Source of the DNA: Clostridia bacterium
Lineage (GTDB): Bacteria > Bacillota > Clostridia > Christensenellales > Borkfalkiaceae
Assembly (NCBI GenBank): GCA_900770185.1
Contig: CAAGJM010000015.1
Span: 5,327 to 69,326 of the forward strand
Length of the DNA stretch: 64,000 nucleotides
Direction of reading: 5' to 3'
Shown: positions 25,101-32,085 of the stretch, in pieces
How the letters are laid out: each line of letters starts with the position of its first letter
How positions within the stretch are numbered: the stretch's first letter is position 1
Translations under genes and position numbers: made by a program
Notes under the pieces: generated by a model
The model's input: the letters and a program-made list of their open reading frames with translations, nothing else
Database searches by the model: none
Told to the model about the DNA's origin: nothing

Positions 25101-25568
25101 CGTTTCAACCCGCCTGTAACCCGTATAAACCAAATTCTTAACCGCGGTTTCAAGGGGATATTCTTCACCTTTTTTAAATACGACGCGCGGCAAATTTAGC
25201 GGCAGGGGTTGAAGAAGTGCTTCCATCGTGGTGACGACGCTTAGCCCGCGACTTTTGATATCGTCAAGCGCGCTTAAACGCAAAAACAAATTTTCTTTAT
25301 CGAAAACGGGCTTAAATAAAAGCATGTCGCCTTTCGGCGGAAGATACGCCGCCCCGCCCCCTGAGAGCGCGTTTATTTCTTTGACCGCTTTTTTTGCAAC
25401 CTCGGGGTTATTCACGATAAATATGAAAGGCTTATCGTACGCCGCCAAAAGCGCGCATTTTTTATTGAAGTCAACGCCGAAAACCGCGGCGGGCACCCCG
25501 TCGCGGATATCTTTAAGCACGGCGTTCAAGCCGTATAAATTTTCTTCGTTAAATAAATCTTTCAGCAT
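22152..25568 (-). CDS. mfd: transcription-repair coupling factor
   Basis: An SF2 translocase that removes stalled RNA polymerase and recruits UvrA to the lesion. The 1138 residues are family-typical: UvrB-like domains 1-3 (residues 1-400), the RNAP-interacting CarD-like domain (VHENFGVGVVRG near 483), the helicase with Walker A GDVGFGKTEVA near 625 and DEEQRFG near 728, GRVGRGG of motif VI, and the C-terminal autoinhibitory domain. It starts 95 nt after pth without a strong RBS. Confidence 0.97.
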   Translation of the reverse strand: MLKDLFNEENLYGLNAVLKDIRDGVPAAVFGVDFNKKCALLAAYDKPFIFIVNNPEVAKKAVKEINALSGGGAAYLPPKGDMLLFKPVFDKENLFLRLSALDDIKSRGLSVVTTMEALLQPLPLNLPRVVFKKGEEYPLETAVKNLVYTGYRRVETVENKGEFSLRGDLMEIYPVNFDDIYRIDFFGDDVERIKVFGEDKELEILAVVSATDVIFGENEEAKVLDNLKKCVKKFASQEAAKKAMGLYAKLSEKLENDLSDDSLQYVLPLLKNSTHDFFKAFGGDYAVVLDEPKNLYDLFRGLIKEHAERVNLLVRGGDGLSFIADAYPTESEFLTRIKSGRVAAFQSLTTLIPFFSPLKTYNIAPGAIQKYAFKTDDLIADAKNWIRGGYTVVIAGGSAAGAETVYDKLISGGVNTKYVKEVDGNAFNPVTVSEEYLPSGFIFHECKLVFIGTDDIFLKSKTGDKSVKKRRGDLFNAPKVGDFAVHENFGVGVVRGVKRINTVEGGKDYVELEYYGGDRLYVATDQMDKLTRYLGGSEAPALSKIGGGEFERVKERVRASIRKMTVNLKKLYKARAEKKGFKFSENGELMDEFLAAFEYEDTEDQAASWQEISADMESGKVMDRLLCGDVGFGKTEVAFRACFKAILDLKQAAIVAPTTILTEQHYENAVKRFKGFGVRIGVLNRFRTAKEQQKTITALKNGEIDLIIGTHRMFSKDVGFKDLGLLVVDEEQRFGVEHKEKLKLLKENVDTLTLSATPIPRTLHMSLSGIRDISTISTPPKNRLPVQTIVSELTPSLIADAVSREISRGGQTFILFNRVEKIFAFKDKVQNILPNAKIVVAHGQMQEKELEKNVRDFYLGAYDVLIATTIIENGIDMPRANTLIVTDADKLGLSTLYQLKGRVGRGGLTAYAYFTFDENKVLTEPSFKRLSALAEYSEMGSGYKIAMRDLELRGAGNVLGKEQHGHMDKVGYELYGKLLKEELNEHTLGYETELDVKADAYIPESYIANEKARMEAYKQIAEIKNDEDKTRVVNSLNELYGDVPRETLALIDIAELKIEAQKRELEKVVISRKLTAIYLSDLDALKKFGFIDKINAYKNAATLSFADTPVITFDQSAFGGVSPVDFVKNFLRYEKTGV

Positions 25569-25617
25569 TTATATCGTTCGGCTTTTTGCTTATCGGCAAG
25601 TTGTTCGCCGCGCCGCC

Positions 25618-25680
25618 TCAGCCGTTATATTCGTCGCCCGTCAGCCGTTATATTCGTCACACGTCAGCCGTTATATTTGC
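25618..25680. repeat. 23-bp tandem repeat made from the 3' end of pth
   Basis: Units at 25618-25640 and 25641-25663 (TCAGCCGTTATATTCGTC plus five bases) repeat the last codons of pth, whose own copy occupies 25664-25680. Read on the minus strand, each unit repeats the TATAACGGCTGA ending, so three stop contexts lie in a row between pth and mfd. Confidence 0.85.
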
Positions 25681-26227
25681 GCATTATCTCGTCAAAACTT
25701 TTACCTGAAATATAGTCTTTAAGTGCGCCCGCCGCCCTATTTAAGGCGGAATTAAACTTTTCTTCTTCGCTTTTAGGGATATTGGATAAAACGTAGTCTA
25801 TAATATCCGCGCCCGCGCGCTCGGGTTTTGTACCGATGCGTATACGCGGGAAGTTTTCGCTCTGAACGTTTAAAACGATGTTCCGCATGCCGTTGTGCGT
25901 GCCCGACGAGCCTTTTTGCCGTATGCGTATCGAACCTATATTTATATCCAAATCGTCGTAAACGACCATTAAGTTTTCCGGCGGAATTTTATAAAAGTTA
26001 AGAACTTCTCTTACGCACTCTCCGCTTAAATTCATATAGGTCTGCGGCTTTATTATTATAAATTTTTCGCCGCAAAAAGTATATTCTGCATACACCCCTT
26101 TAAAACCTTTTTTATCGAAGTCTATATTAAGTTCTTCCGCCAAGCGGTCAACCGCCATAAACCCCATGTTGTGCATGGTGCGGGCGTATTTTTTATCGGG
26201 GTTTCCAAGCCCTGCAATAACTTTCAT
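25664..26227 (-). CDS. pth: peptidyl-tRNA hydrolase
   Basis: Frees tRNA from prematurely released peptidyl-tRNA. The 187 residues carry Asn9 (GLGNP), the catalytic His19 (TMHNMGF), PQTYMNLSG and VYDDLDINIG, all family landmarks. RBS AAAGGAT. It is first of the pth-mfd-foldase cluster. Confidence 0.97.
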   Translation of the reverse strand: MKVIAGLGNPDKKYARTMHNMGFMAVDRLAEELNIDFDKKGFKGVYAEYTFCGEKFIIIKPQTYMNLSGECVREVLNFYKIPPENLMVVYDDLDINIGSIRIRQKGSSGTHNGMRNIVLNVQSENFPRIRIGTKPERAGADIIDYVLSNIPKSEEEKFNSALNRAAGALKDYISGKSFDEIMRKYNG

Positions 26228-26259
26228 AATAATCCTTTGATTTTGAATTTCGGTATTTT

Positions 26260-26395
26260 TTATAATCGCGGGTAGCCGACGACTGCGGGTCGCCCCTACG
26301 AGCCGCTATCCGCTAATCAACGGGGCGTCGAGGCGCCTACCCCCGAGGCGCCTACCCCCGAGGCGCATACCCCTACGAGCCGTTAATAAAAATTA
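26260..26395. repeat. intergenic repeat with three 15-bp tandem units
   Basis: CGAGGCGCCTACCCC occurs at 26329-26343 and 26344-26358, with a one-base variant at 26359-26373. It is flanked by GCCCCTACGAGCC words and CTATCCGCTAATC, which are also present in the 17-kb and 41.5-kb repeats. The region between the XRE gene and pth has no gene. Confidence 0.75.
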
Positions 26396-26441
26396 TACAA
26401 CTTTTAGTTTTTTTTGTAAACCTTATTAAAGCCGTTACAAA

Positions 26442-26464
26442 ACCCCCTGCGGGTAGCAGGGGGT
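26442..26464 (-). terminator. terminator after the small XRE gene
   Basis: Stem ACCCCCTGC (26442-26450) with GCAGGGGGT (26456-26464), loop GGGTA. The 16 bases 26437-26452 recur exactly at 27040-27055. Confidence 0.7.
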
Positions 26465-26469
26465 AAAAT

Positions 26470-26703
26470 TTATCCGTCTATATCGTCAAATAGCGGGCTA
26501 TCGAAAAAGTCTTTCAACTTAATGCCCAACCCTTCGCACAAATACTCGATGGTTTGGAGTTTCGGGTTACTGCTTCTGCCCGAAAATATGCTGTTGACCG
26601 TTGATTGTATTACGCCCGACATTGTGCAAAGTTTGTTTGGCGTAATATCCCTTTCACTGCAATATTCTAAAATTCTTTTAGCAACCGCTTCGTGTAACTT
26701 CAT
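26470..26703 (-). CDS. small XRE-type DNA-binding protein
   Basis: 77 residues, essentially only a helix-turn-helix (ITPNKLCTMSGVIQSTVNSIF) plus a short acidic tail ending FDDIDG. Such stand-alone HTH proteins are common in mobile elements and toxin-antitoxin or phage-type switches. A perfect dyad (26714-26740) overlies its start region. GGGGG lies upstream of the ATG. AGA, AGG, CCA and ACA codons, rare in neighbouring genes, point to foreign origin. Confidence 0.85.
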   Translation of the reverse strand: MKLHEAVAKRILEYCSERDITPNKLCTMSGVIQSTVNSIFSGRSSNPKLQTIEYLCEGLGIKLKDFFDSPLFDDIDG

Positions 26704-26713
26704 TCAAGCCCCC

Positions 26714-26740
26714 GTAGACTATTTATTACCAAAAGTCTAC
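26714..26740. promoter_or_regulatory. operator-like dyad upstream of the small XRE gene
   Basis: GTAGACT (26714-26720) and AGTCTAC (26734-26740) form a perfect 7-bp inverted repeat with a 13-nt spacer, just before the XRE start. It is a good candidate for autoregulation. Confidence 0.55.
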
Positions 26741-26789
26741 AATTTTAATAAAAATAAGGTTGTGAATGTATGCACAAGTTGTGAATGTG

Positions 26790-26818
26790 TTGACAACTTT
26801 TTCTGCGTTTATTATAAT
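26790..26818 (+). promoter_or_regulatory. consensus promoter reading into the SLOG-like remnant
   Basis: TTGACA (26790-26795), 17 nt, TATAAT (26813-26818). Just before it GTTGTGAATGT is repeated (26759-26769 and 26779-26789), and GTTGTGAATACG follows at about 26822. Confidence 0.75.
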
Positions 26819-27039
26819 TGTGTTGTGAATACGTCGTTAACCAACAAAGCATGTTGTTTTGGGGGAAAGCAGCCTATATCGAGCGCAATCAAGCAATGAT
26901 TGACAATAGTAAATATTGCATTTTTTACTTCGATTACGATAATTACGCAAATAACTCTACTGTAAAAACAAGCGGCACGGCAATAGCATATAAATACGCA
27001 AAAAGTAAAAACAAAATAATTATAAATCTATTTAATTAG
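26818..27039 (+). pseudogene. C-terminal remnant of a SLOG/DUF1273-like protein
   Basis: An open frame of 73 codons whose second half, AAYIERNQAMIDNSKYCIFY, then a short acidic turn and SGTAIAYKYAKSKNKIIINLF, matches the end of YpsA/DUF1273-type SLOG (Rossmann-like) proteins, where it follows a nucleotide-binding N-terminal half. That first half (over 100 residues) is absent: the frame begins within the -10 box. It is read as a 5'-deleted gene. A functional short form cannot be excluded because a perfect promoter precedes it. Confidence 0.6.
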
Positions 27040-27041
27040 AC

Positions 27042-27071
27042 AAAACCCCCTGCGGTCAGCAGAGGGTTTTT
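27042..27071. terminator. bidirectional terminator between the SLOG remnant and prs
   Basis: AAACCCCCTGC (27042-27052-type arm) pairs with GCAGAGGGTTT with one mismatch; A-run on the left and T-run on the right. It shares 16 exact bases with the hairpin at 26437-26452. Confidence 0.75.
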
Positions 27072-27091
27072 CATGTGGTTTAAAGTTTAAA

Positions 27092-28048
27092 TTACTCGTC
27101 TTTACCGTAGATTTCAGACATTTTTTTGTCGTTATAAATATTATCTATAGCAAGCGCGAAGATATCCGCAACGGATATAACTTTGATTTTATCGATCTTC
27201 TTTTCTTCGGGAAGCTGAATGGTATCTAACACCACGAGCTGTTCGATATGCGAGTTTTTAATTCTATCGATAGCGGGACCGGAGAACACCGCGTGCGTGC
27301 AGCAGGCAAAAATTCTTTTTGCACCGTGGTTATACAACGCTTCCGCGCCCTGAACGATGGTACCAGCGGTATCTATCATATCGTCAACCATCAAACAGGT
27401 TTTGCCGTTTACGTCGCCGATAATGTTCATAACTTCCAGTTGGTTCGCTTTGGGGCGGCGCTTGTCGATTATAGCCATTTGGCAGTTGAGTTTAGACGCA
27501 ACGTTTCTTGCCCTTGCAACCGAGCCTACGTCCGGAGAAACGACGATAAAGTTGTCGTCAACGTATTTTTTAAAGTATTTGTAAAGTAGCGGGCCGCCGA
27601 CTAAGTGATCGACGGGAATATCGAAAAAGCCTTGAATTTGCTGAGCGTGCAAGTCCATCGTCAAAAGCCTGTCCGCACCCGCCGCCTGAATAAGGTCTGC
27701 AACGAGTTTTGCGGTGATGGGGTCGCGCGGTTTTGCTTTTCTGTCCTGACGGGCGTAGCCGAAATACGGCATAACCGCCGTAATTCTTCCTGCGGACGCG
27801 CGGCGCGCGGCGTCAATCATGACCAGAAGTTCCATAAGATTGTCGTTTACGGGTTGAGAAGTAGACTGAATAATGAAAACGTCCCTGCCCCTGACGGTTT
27901 CGCCGATATGTACGCTTATTTCGCCGTCGCTGAAAGTCCCTACCTCCGCGTCTCCGAGCGGCATTTTAAGAGCCTTGGCTATCCCTTCGGCAAGGGGTTT
28001 GTTAGAGTTTCCGGTGAAAAGTTTTATCTCTGTGGTATGTGTAATCAT
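27092..28048 (-). CDS. prs: ribose-phosphate pyrophosphokinase
   Basis: Makes PRPP from ribose 5-phosphate and ATP for nucleotide, His and Trp synthesis. The 318 residues match the bacterial class I enzyme: FSDGEISVHIGETVRG near the start, the MPYFGYARQDRK flexible loop, MDLHAQQIQGFF and the PRPP loop MVDDMIDTAGTI. RBS GGAGG. It has its own promoter and ends at the shared terminator. Confidence 0.97.
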   Translation of the reverse strand: MITHTTEIKLFTGNSNKPLAEGIAKALKMPLGDAEVGTFSDGEISVHIGETVRGRDVFIIQSTSQPVNDNLMELLVMIDAARRASAGRITAVMPYFGYARQDRKAKPRDPITAKLVADLIQAAGADRLLTMDLHAQQIQGFFDIPVDHLVGGPLLYKYFKKYVDDNFIVVSPDVGSVARARNVASKLNCQMAIIDKRRPKANQLEVMNIIGDVNGKTCLMVDDMIDTAGTIVQGAEALYNHGAKRIFACCTHAVFSGPAIDRIKNSHIEQLVVLDTIQLPEEKKIDKIKVISVADIFALAIDNIYNDKKMSEIYGKDE

Positions 28049-28072
28049 AACTCCTCCGAATATGTTGCTTCT

Positions 28073-28101
28073 ATTGTATATAATTGCGCTTTATTAGTCA
28101 A
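28073..28101 (-). promoter_or_regulatory. prs promoter
   Basis: TTGACT (28096-28101 on minus), 17 nt, TACAAT (28073-28078). Confidence 0.72.
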
Positions 28102-28165
28102 GTAAAAAGCCGCTTTAAAAGCGTTTGTTGCTATTATTTTTATTTCTTGAAACTTAAAAATCGCT

Positions 28166-28639
28166 TTATTTGACCGCTCTTTTGCTTTTGAAAAAACTTT
28201 TTATGAGCGTTGAGCACTCATCCCCCGAAACTCCGCCCTCGCACTCGGTTTTGTGGTTAAGCCCCGAAGCCCCCAAAATATCGAACGCGCTCCCCGCGCC
28301 GCCGCTTTTAGGTTCCGCCGCCCCGAAGTAAACTTTTTTTATCCGCGCGTTCACTATCGCCCCCGCGCACATCGGGCAAGGCTCCAACGTAACGTAAATT
28401 TCGGCGTTTTCAAGCCGCCAGTCTTTGATTTTTTTGCAAGCCTTTTCAATGGCGATGATTTCGGCGTGGCGGGTCGCAATTCCGCTTGCGTTTCGGTTAT
28501 TGTAGCCTTTGCCGATAATTTTATCGTTTAAAACGACTACCGCCCCGATAGGCACTTCGCCCTTTTTATAGGCTTTTTTCGCTAAAGAAAGCGCGGCGCG
28601 CATATAAAATTCTTTATTTTTAACTACGCTTTTTTTCAT
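28166..28639 (-). CDS. tadA: tRNA-specific adenosine deaminase
   Basis: Converts A34 to inosine in tRNA-Arg(ACG). 157 residues with the zinc/catalytic motifs HAE (58-60) and PCPMC (Cys88, Cys91), the usual TadA spacing. The ATG overlaps the rlmH stop (ATGA), so translation is coupled. The C-terminal FKSKRAVK is basic, fitting tRNA binding. No strong terminator follows; a weak CGCTTT/AAGCG hairpin with T5 lies near 28107-28126. Confidence 0.93.
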   Translation of the reverse strand: MKKSVVKNKEFYMRAALSLAKKAYKKGEVPIGAVVVLNDKIIGKGYNNRNASGIATRHAEIIAIEKACKKIKDWRLENAEIYVTLEPCPMCAGAIVNARIKKVYFGAAEPKSGGAGSAFDILGASGLNHKTECEGGVSGDECSTLIKSFFKSKRAVK

Positions 28640-29106
28640 TTGTGATATTTTCCGCCTTCCATAATATTAAACGCCCTGTAAATTTGCTCCGTCAACATAA
28701 CCCTGAAAAGGGTGTGCGGAAAGGTCATATCCGAAAACGATACGAGCGTTGCTATGCGCTTAACTTTATCCGCAAGCCCGTAAGAGCCGCCTATTATAAA
28801 GGTTAATTCTTCGCCCGCGTCCTTTGATTTTTTAATTAAATCTTTAAGTCCTTCGGAAGATATTTTTTTGCCCTCTATCGCAAGGGCGAAAACCCTCCCT
28901 TTAACTTCTTTTAAAATCCCTTCGCCCTCTTTTTCCAAGATTATTTCTTTTTCTTTATCGCTCGGCTCGGCGCAGAAATTTTCTTCTTTAACTTCAACTA
29001 TTTTAACTTCGGCGTATCTTCCCGCCCGCTTTACGTACTCGGCGACCGCTTGTTGAAAATATTCTTCTTTGATTTTGCCTACGGCAATTATTTTAACTTT
29101 AAACAC
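28636..29106 (-). CDS. rlmH: 23S rRNA pseudouridine-1915 N3-methyltransferase
   Basis: A SPOUT-fold methyltransferase, 156 residues, methylating the pseudouridine of helix 69. The family shows in KIIAVGKIKEEYFQQAVAEY at the start, FIIGGSYGL in the SAM knot and the C-terminal GGKYHK. GTG start with AAGGGG 7 nt upstream. It lies in an operon with the CPBP protease upstream (9-nt gap) and tadA downstream. Confidence 0.96.
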   Translation of the reverse strand: MFKVKIIAVGKIKEEYFQQAVAEYVKRAGRYAEVKIVEVKEENFCAEPSDKEKEIILEKEGEGILKEVKGRVFALAIEGKKISSEGLKDLIKKSKDAGEELTFIIGGSYGLADKVKRIATLVSFSDMTFPHTLFRVMLTEQIYRAFNIMEGGKYHK

Positions 29107-29115
29107 TTTCGCCCC

Positions 29116-30039
29116 TTAAAATAAGCCGACTATCCACATAACGCCGCAGATTACAAAGCCTAAAATCATATTTTTAACGGAAAGTTTACTGCATTTGAGC
29201 AGCGACTCGTCCTTAGCGCACTCTTTTTTACGGAAGAGCGTAAGCGTCAACACCCCCGCTATAAGCGCGACGGCGCCCGCCGCCGTCAAGGCGATTTTAA
29301 CCCCGCCCGTAGGCGCAAAGCCCCAAAAATAGTAGTTTAAAACGATATACAAGTTGTTTATAACGTGCGAAATAATCGTCGGCAAAGTAGATTTCGACTT
29401 ACGTGCGATAAGCGCGTACAAAAAGCCGACTATAAACTGATAAACGGTTTGCGCGGGCGACATGTGAAAGAGAGAAAACGCCGCCGCCGATATCGCCGCC
29501 GAGGCGAACGCATTAAAGCCTTTAAGCGAGTTTAAAATAACGCCGCGGAACAGCGTTTCTTCCGCAAGCGGCGGAATAACGCAGACGAAAATTATTGTTA
29601 AAATAACGTTTAGCGGCGACTTTTCGGGAAGAGTAACCGACGGATAGTTAAGCCCCAGTTTTTCTAAAAGCGAAACGAACAAGTTGTTAGCTTCCGCCAA
29701 GCCGAACATAAACCCGAAGGTTATAAGCGCAAGGGGAATATATACGAATTTATCTTCCGCCCTTTCGGGGATAAGCGACTTTACTGAAAGTTTTGCTTTT
29801 AAAGCAACCGCTAAAACAGCGAGAATAACGCTTAAAGACCCTATAAAAAACGACAGAATTATAACGCCGTTTTTGGCGGTTATTTCGTTGACGCTTACGC
29901 CGCTTGACTTAGACGCGACGGTTATTATTATCGAATACAAAAACGACAGCGTTATCGAAAAAACCGCGGCAAGGGTATACGCCGTACCGCCCGCAACAAA
30001 ACCTTTATCCGTTAATTTTTCTCCGTTTTGTTTTGCCAT
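29116..30039 (-). CDS. CPBP-family intramembrane metalloprotease
   Basis: A 307-residue protein with about eight TM helices and the three CPBP (CAAX protease / bacteriocin-processing) motifs: EETLFRG near residue 160, FSLFHM near 194 and ISHVINN near 242. Family members include Rce1-type prenyl proteases and bacteriocin self-immunity proteins; no bacteriocin is nearby. It is first in the CPBP-rlmH-tadA operon. The promoter ends 6 nt before the ATG, predicting a leaderless mRNA. Confidence 0.88.
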   Translation of the reverse strand: MAKQNGEKLTDKGFVAGGTAYTLAAVFSITLSFLYSIIITVASKSSGVSVNEITAKNGVIILSFFIGSLSVILAVLAVALKAKLSVKSLIPERAEDKFVYIPLALITFGFMFGLAEANNLFVSLLEKLGLNYPSVTLPEKSPLNVILTIIFVCVIPPLAEETLFRGVILNSLKGFNAFASAAISAAAFSLFHMSPAQTVYQFIVGFLYALIARKSKSTLPTIISHVINNLYIVLNYYFWGFAPTGGVKIALTAAGAVALIAGVLTLTLFRKKECAKDESLLKCSKLSVKNMILGFVICGVMWIVGLF

Positions 30040-30045
30040 GGTTAA

Positions 30046-30074
30046 ATTATAACTTTTTTACGCGGTTTTTTCAA
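30046..30074 (-). promoter_or_regulatory. promoter abutting the CPBP protease start codon
   Basis: TTGAAA (30069-30074 on minus), 17 nt, TATAAT (30046-30051), 6 nt, ATG (30039). The close match to consensus makes this the clearest leaderless arrangement in the window. Confidence 0.72.
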
Positions 30075-30117
30075 CCGTTTTAATAACATTCCCACGCTAA
30101 GTTAAAAACGGACAATC

Positions 30118-30145
30118 AAAAAGCGCGGAACGTTTCGCGCTTTTT
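30118..30145 (-). terminator. intrinsic terminator of the ylmC-type gene
   Basis: A 10-bp stem (30118-30127 with 30136-30145) with A/T outer pairs that give U-runs both ways. Confidence 0.75.
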
Positions 30146-30156
30146 ATCATTTAATA

Positions 30157-30447
30157 TTATTCGTCGTAATCGTTCCCGCTTTGCGGCATCGGCGGCGGAG
30201 GCGGCGGGGGCGGCGAATTTTTGCCGCGCACGAGCACCGCGTCTTTTCCTATTTTTTCGATGCAACAGTAGTTTATTTCGACGCACTTAGAACTCATCCA
30301 ACCGCATTTTTTGCCGGGCACGATTATTTTTTCGACGTTTCCGCTCGCTTCGTCGATTATAAGGTCGACGATTTTACCCATATTTTCGCCCGTGGATAAG
30401 TTAAAAACTTCTTTCTTTTTAAGTTCGGTGAATTTTACGCTTGCCAT
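30157..30447 (-). CDS. YlmC/YmxH-family PRC-barrel protein
   Basis: A 96-residue PRC-barrel-type protein: ELKKKEVFNLSTGENMGKIVDLIID then a conserved IIVPG and a cysteine-bearing WMSSKCVEI region, as in the YlmC/YmxH proteins of spore formers. The tail has an eight-proline run. I start it at the ATG at 30447 because GGGGCGG lies upstream and the alignment with the family begins there; an upstream ATG at 30516 would add 23 unrelated residues. Its biochemical role is unknown. Confidence 0.82.
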   Translation of the reverse strand: MASVKFTELKKKEVFNLSTGENMGKIVDLIIDEASGNVEKIIVPGKKCGWMSSKCVEINYCCIEKIGKDAVLVRGKNSPPPPPPPPMPQSGNDYDE

Positions 30448-30531
30448 AACCGCCCCTATAAATGATATTAGCGCCGCGCAAAAATTATGATTATAAAGTA
30501 AAGAAACACTCGTCATCGCTATAAACCATCA

Positions 30532-31293
30532 CTATAAAGAGAGTTTTTCTTTTATTAAATCGAAGTTTTTAATAACCGTTTCGTAACCTATATCGTAAAG
30601 CTCGTCGCCGCGGCTTAAATTCATTATGCCGTAACGCTCTAAGTCGGGCGCAAGCATAACGTCTGCATACTTGTATCCGCCGAGGCTTCTGAACCCGCGG
30701 ACTATTTTATTGCCGGGGAACAATTTATTAAGCGTTTTAAGCCCGGCATAGTTCATTGGCTTATCGGCGGATAAATCTATCGCGACGACTTTATCCGCTC
30801 CGTTTTGCTTTAAAACGTCTGCGGGAACGGAGTTTAAAAACGCCCCGTCCACCAAAAACCTGCCGCCTATTTCAACCGCGCTAAAAACGGGCGGTATAGC
30901 GCACGACGCGGCGAGCGCGGAATTTAAGTCGCCTTCCGTCAAAACGACCTGCTCGCCCGAATATAAGTCCGCCGCAACGCAAAAGTACGGAATTTTAAGG
31001 TCCTTGAAAGCCCTGTCGCCGATAGCGTAGTCCAAAAACTTTTTCAGCGATTTTTTGCGGAATTTAAAGTCCAAAAAAGTCGAGGTTTTGCAAAACCCCG
31101 TCTCTTTTATAATCATAAGCATTTCGCGCGGGGTGTAACCGAGCGCGTACAAAGCCGCCATAACGCTTCCGATACTGGTGCCGCCGACAATATCGAATTT
31201 AACGCCCGCTTCCGAAAACGCGGCGAGCGCGCCTATATGCGCCACGCCTTTTGCGCCGCCGCTTCCTAAACTTAAACCTAAAACCTTTCTCAC
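30532..31293 (-). CDS. patatin-like phospholipase
   Basis: A 253-residue RssA-type acyl hydrolase: oxyanion loop GSGGAKG (residues 10-16), nucleophile elbow GTSIG with Ser40, and dyad Asp in VDGAF near 149. Cytosolic, no signal peptide. It starts at GTG (31293); TATAAT occurs 15 nt upstream on the minus strand but without a clear -35. Lipid substrate unknown. Confidence 0.9.
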   Translation of the reverse strand: MRKVLGLSLGSGGAKGVAHIGALAAFSEAGVKFDIVGGTSIGSVMAALYALGYTPREMLMIIKETGFCKTSTFLDFKFRKKSLKKFLDYAIGDRAFKDLKIPYFCVAADLYSGEQVVLTEGDLNSALAASCAIPPVFSAVEIGGRFLVDGAFLNSVPADVLKQNGADKVVAIDLSADKPMNYAGLKTLNKLFPGNKIVRGFRSLGGYKYADVMLAPDLERYGIMNLSRGDELYDIGYETVIKNFDLIKEKLSL

Positions 31294-31386
31294 GCGGTAA
31301 GTATGCGCATTATAAGCAAAATAATCAACAAAGCCGCAAAAAAAATCGGCAAAATAAAAAACGCCGCGACGTAAAATCGACGTTTT

Positions 31387-32079
31387 TTAACTGTTAAAAA
31401 TTATTTTTTCGGCGTTTTTATAAAATAAATCCGCGGCGGCTTTTTCGCCGCATTTTTTTACGACGACAAGTTCGGCGTCTTTAAGCGACGGCGTTCTGAA
31501 TTTATGCGTATCGCTCGCGATAAAATCGATAAGTCCGCTTTTTATAAACTTAACGCACTTTTTATACGCGCTTTCGCCCCGCCTTTTCAGAACCGTATCG
31601 GCGTTTATCTGCGTAAACCCGCCCGCCGACTTTATCTCTTCAAGATACGCGCCGTTAAACGCAACGCCGTATCTTTCAACGTGCGCGACTATAGGCTTAA
31701 ACCCCATCGCGGCGAGATTATAAACGTCGTCCGCAATATCGTAATTCTGAACGGTCGGAAACTCAACGAGCAAGGCTTTACTTTCGGCTAAAGTCAAAAA
31801 ACCGTCCTTTTGCCTGTAAAAACTTTTATCGAAGGCTATTTCTTCGCCGAGATATAACTTTATATCTATCCCCGCGTTTTTCACCTGAGCCGTGAACGCG
31901 TTAAACCTTTCGGTTAAAAATTCGGGGGTGTTTTTTCTTTCGCCGTCAAAACCGTGCGGGGTTAAAATAACTTTGCTTACGCCGCTTAAACTCATCGCTT
32001 TCAGCTTTTCAAGCGATTGCCGCAAGTTATAGCCGCCGTCGTCCACGCTTGGCAAAAGATGGCAGTGGATATCCGTCAT
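31387..32079 (-). CDS. CpsB/YwqE-type PHP tyrosine-protein phosphatase
   Basis: A 230-residue metal-dependent PHP phosphatase with DIHCHLLPSVDDG at the start, LTPHG, and ASDTHKF near the end supplying the metal ligands. It dephosphorylates the tyrosine tail of the BY-kinase encoded directly upstream (6-nt gap). Last gene of the Wzz-kinase-phosphatase operon. Confidence 0.92.
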   Translation of the reverse strand: MTDIHCHLLPSVDDGGYNLRQSLEKLKAMSLSGVSKVILTPHGFDGERKNTPEFLTERFNAFTAQVKNAGIDIKLYLGEEIAFDKSFYRQKDGFLTLAESKALLVEFPTVQNYDIADDVYNLAAMGFKPIVAHVERYGVAFNGAYLEEIKSAGGFTQINADTVLKRRGESAYKKCVKFIKSGLIDFIASDTHKFRTPSLKDAELVVVKKCGEKAAADLFYKNAEKIIFNS

Positions 32080-32085
32080 CTTAGC

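Noticed and set aside
26437..27071. Complete toxin-antitoxin or defence module
   Set aside because: Only one intact gene, an HTH protein, is present; the SLOG-like frame lacks its N-terminal half.
30448..30516. Earlier start of the YlmC-type protein
   Set aside because: Family alignment and GGGGCGG both point to the ATG at 30447.
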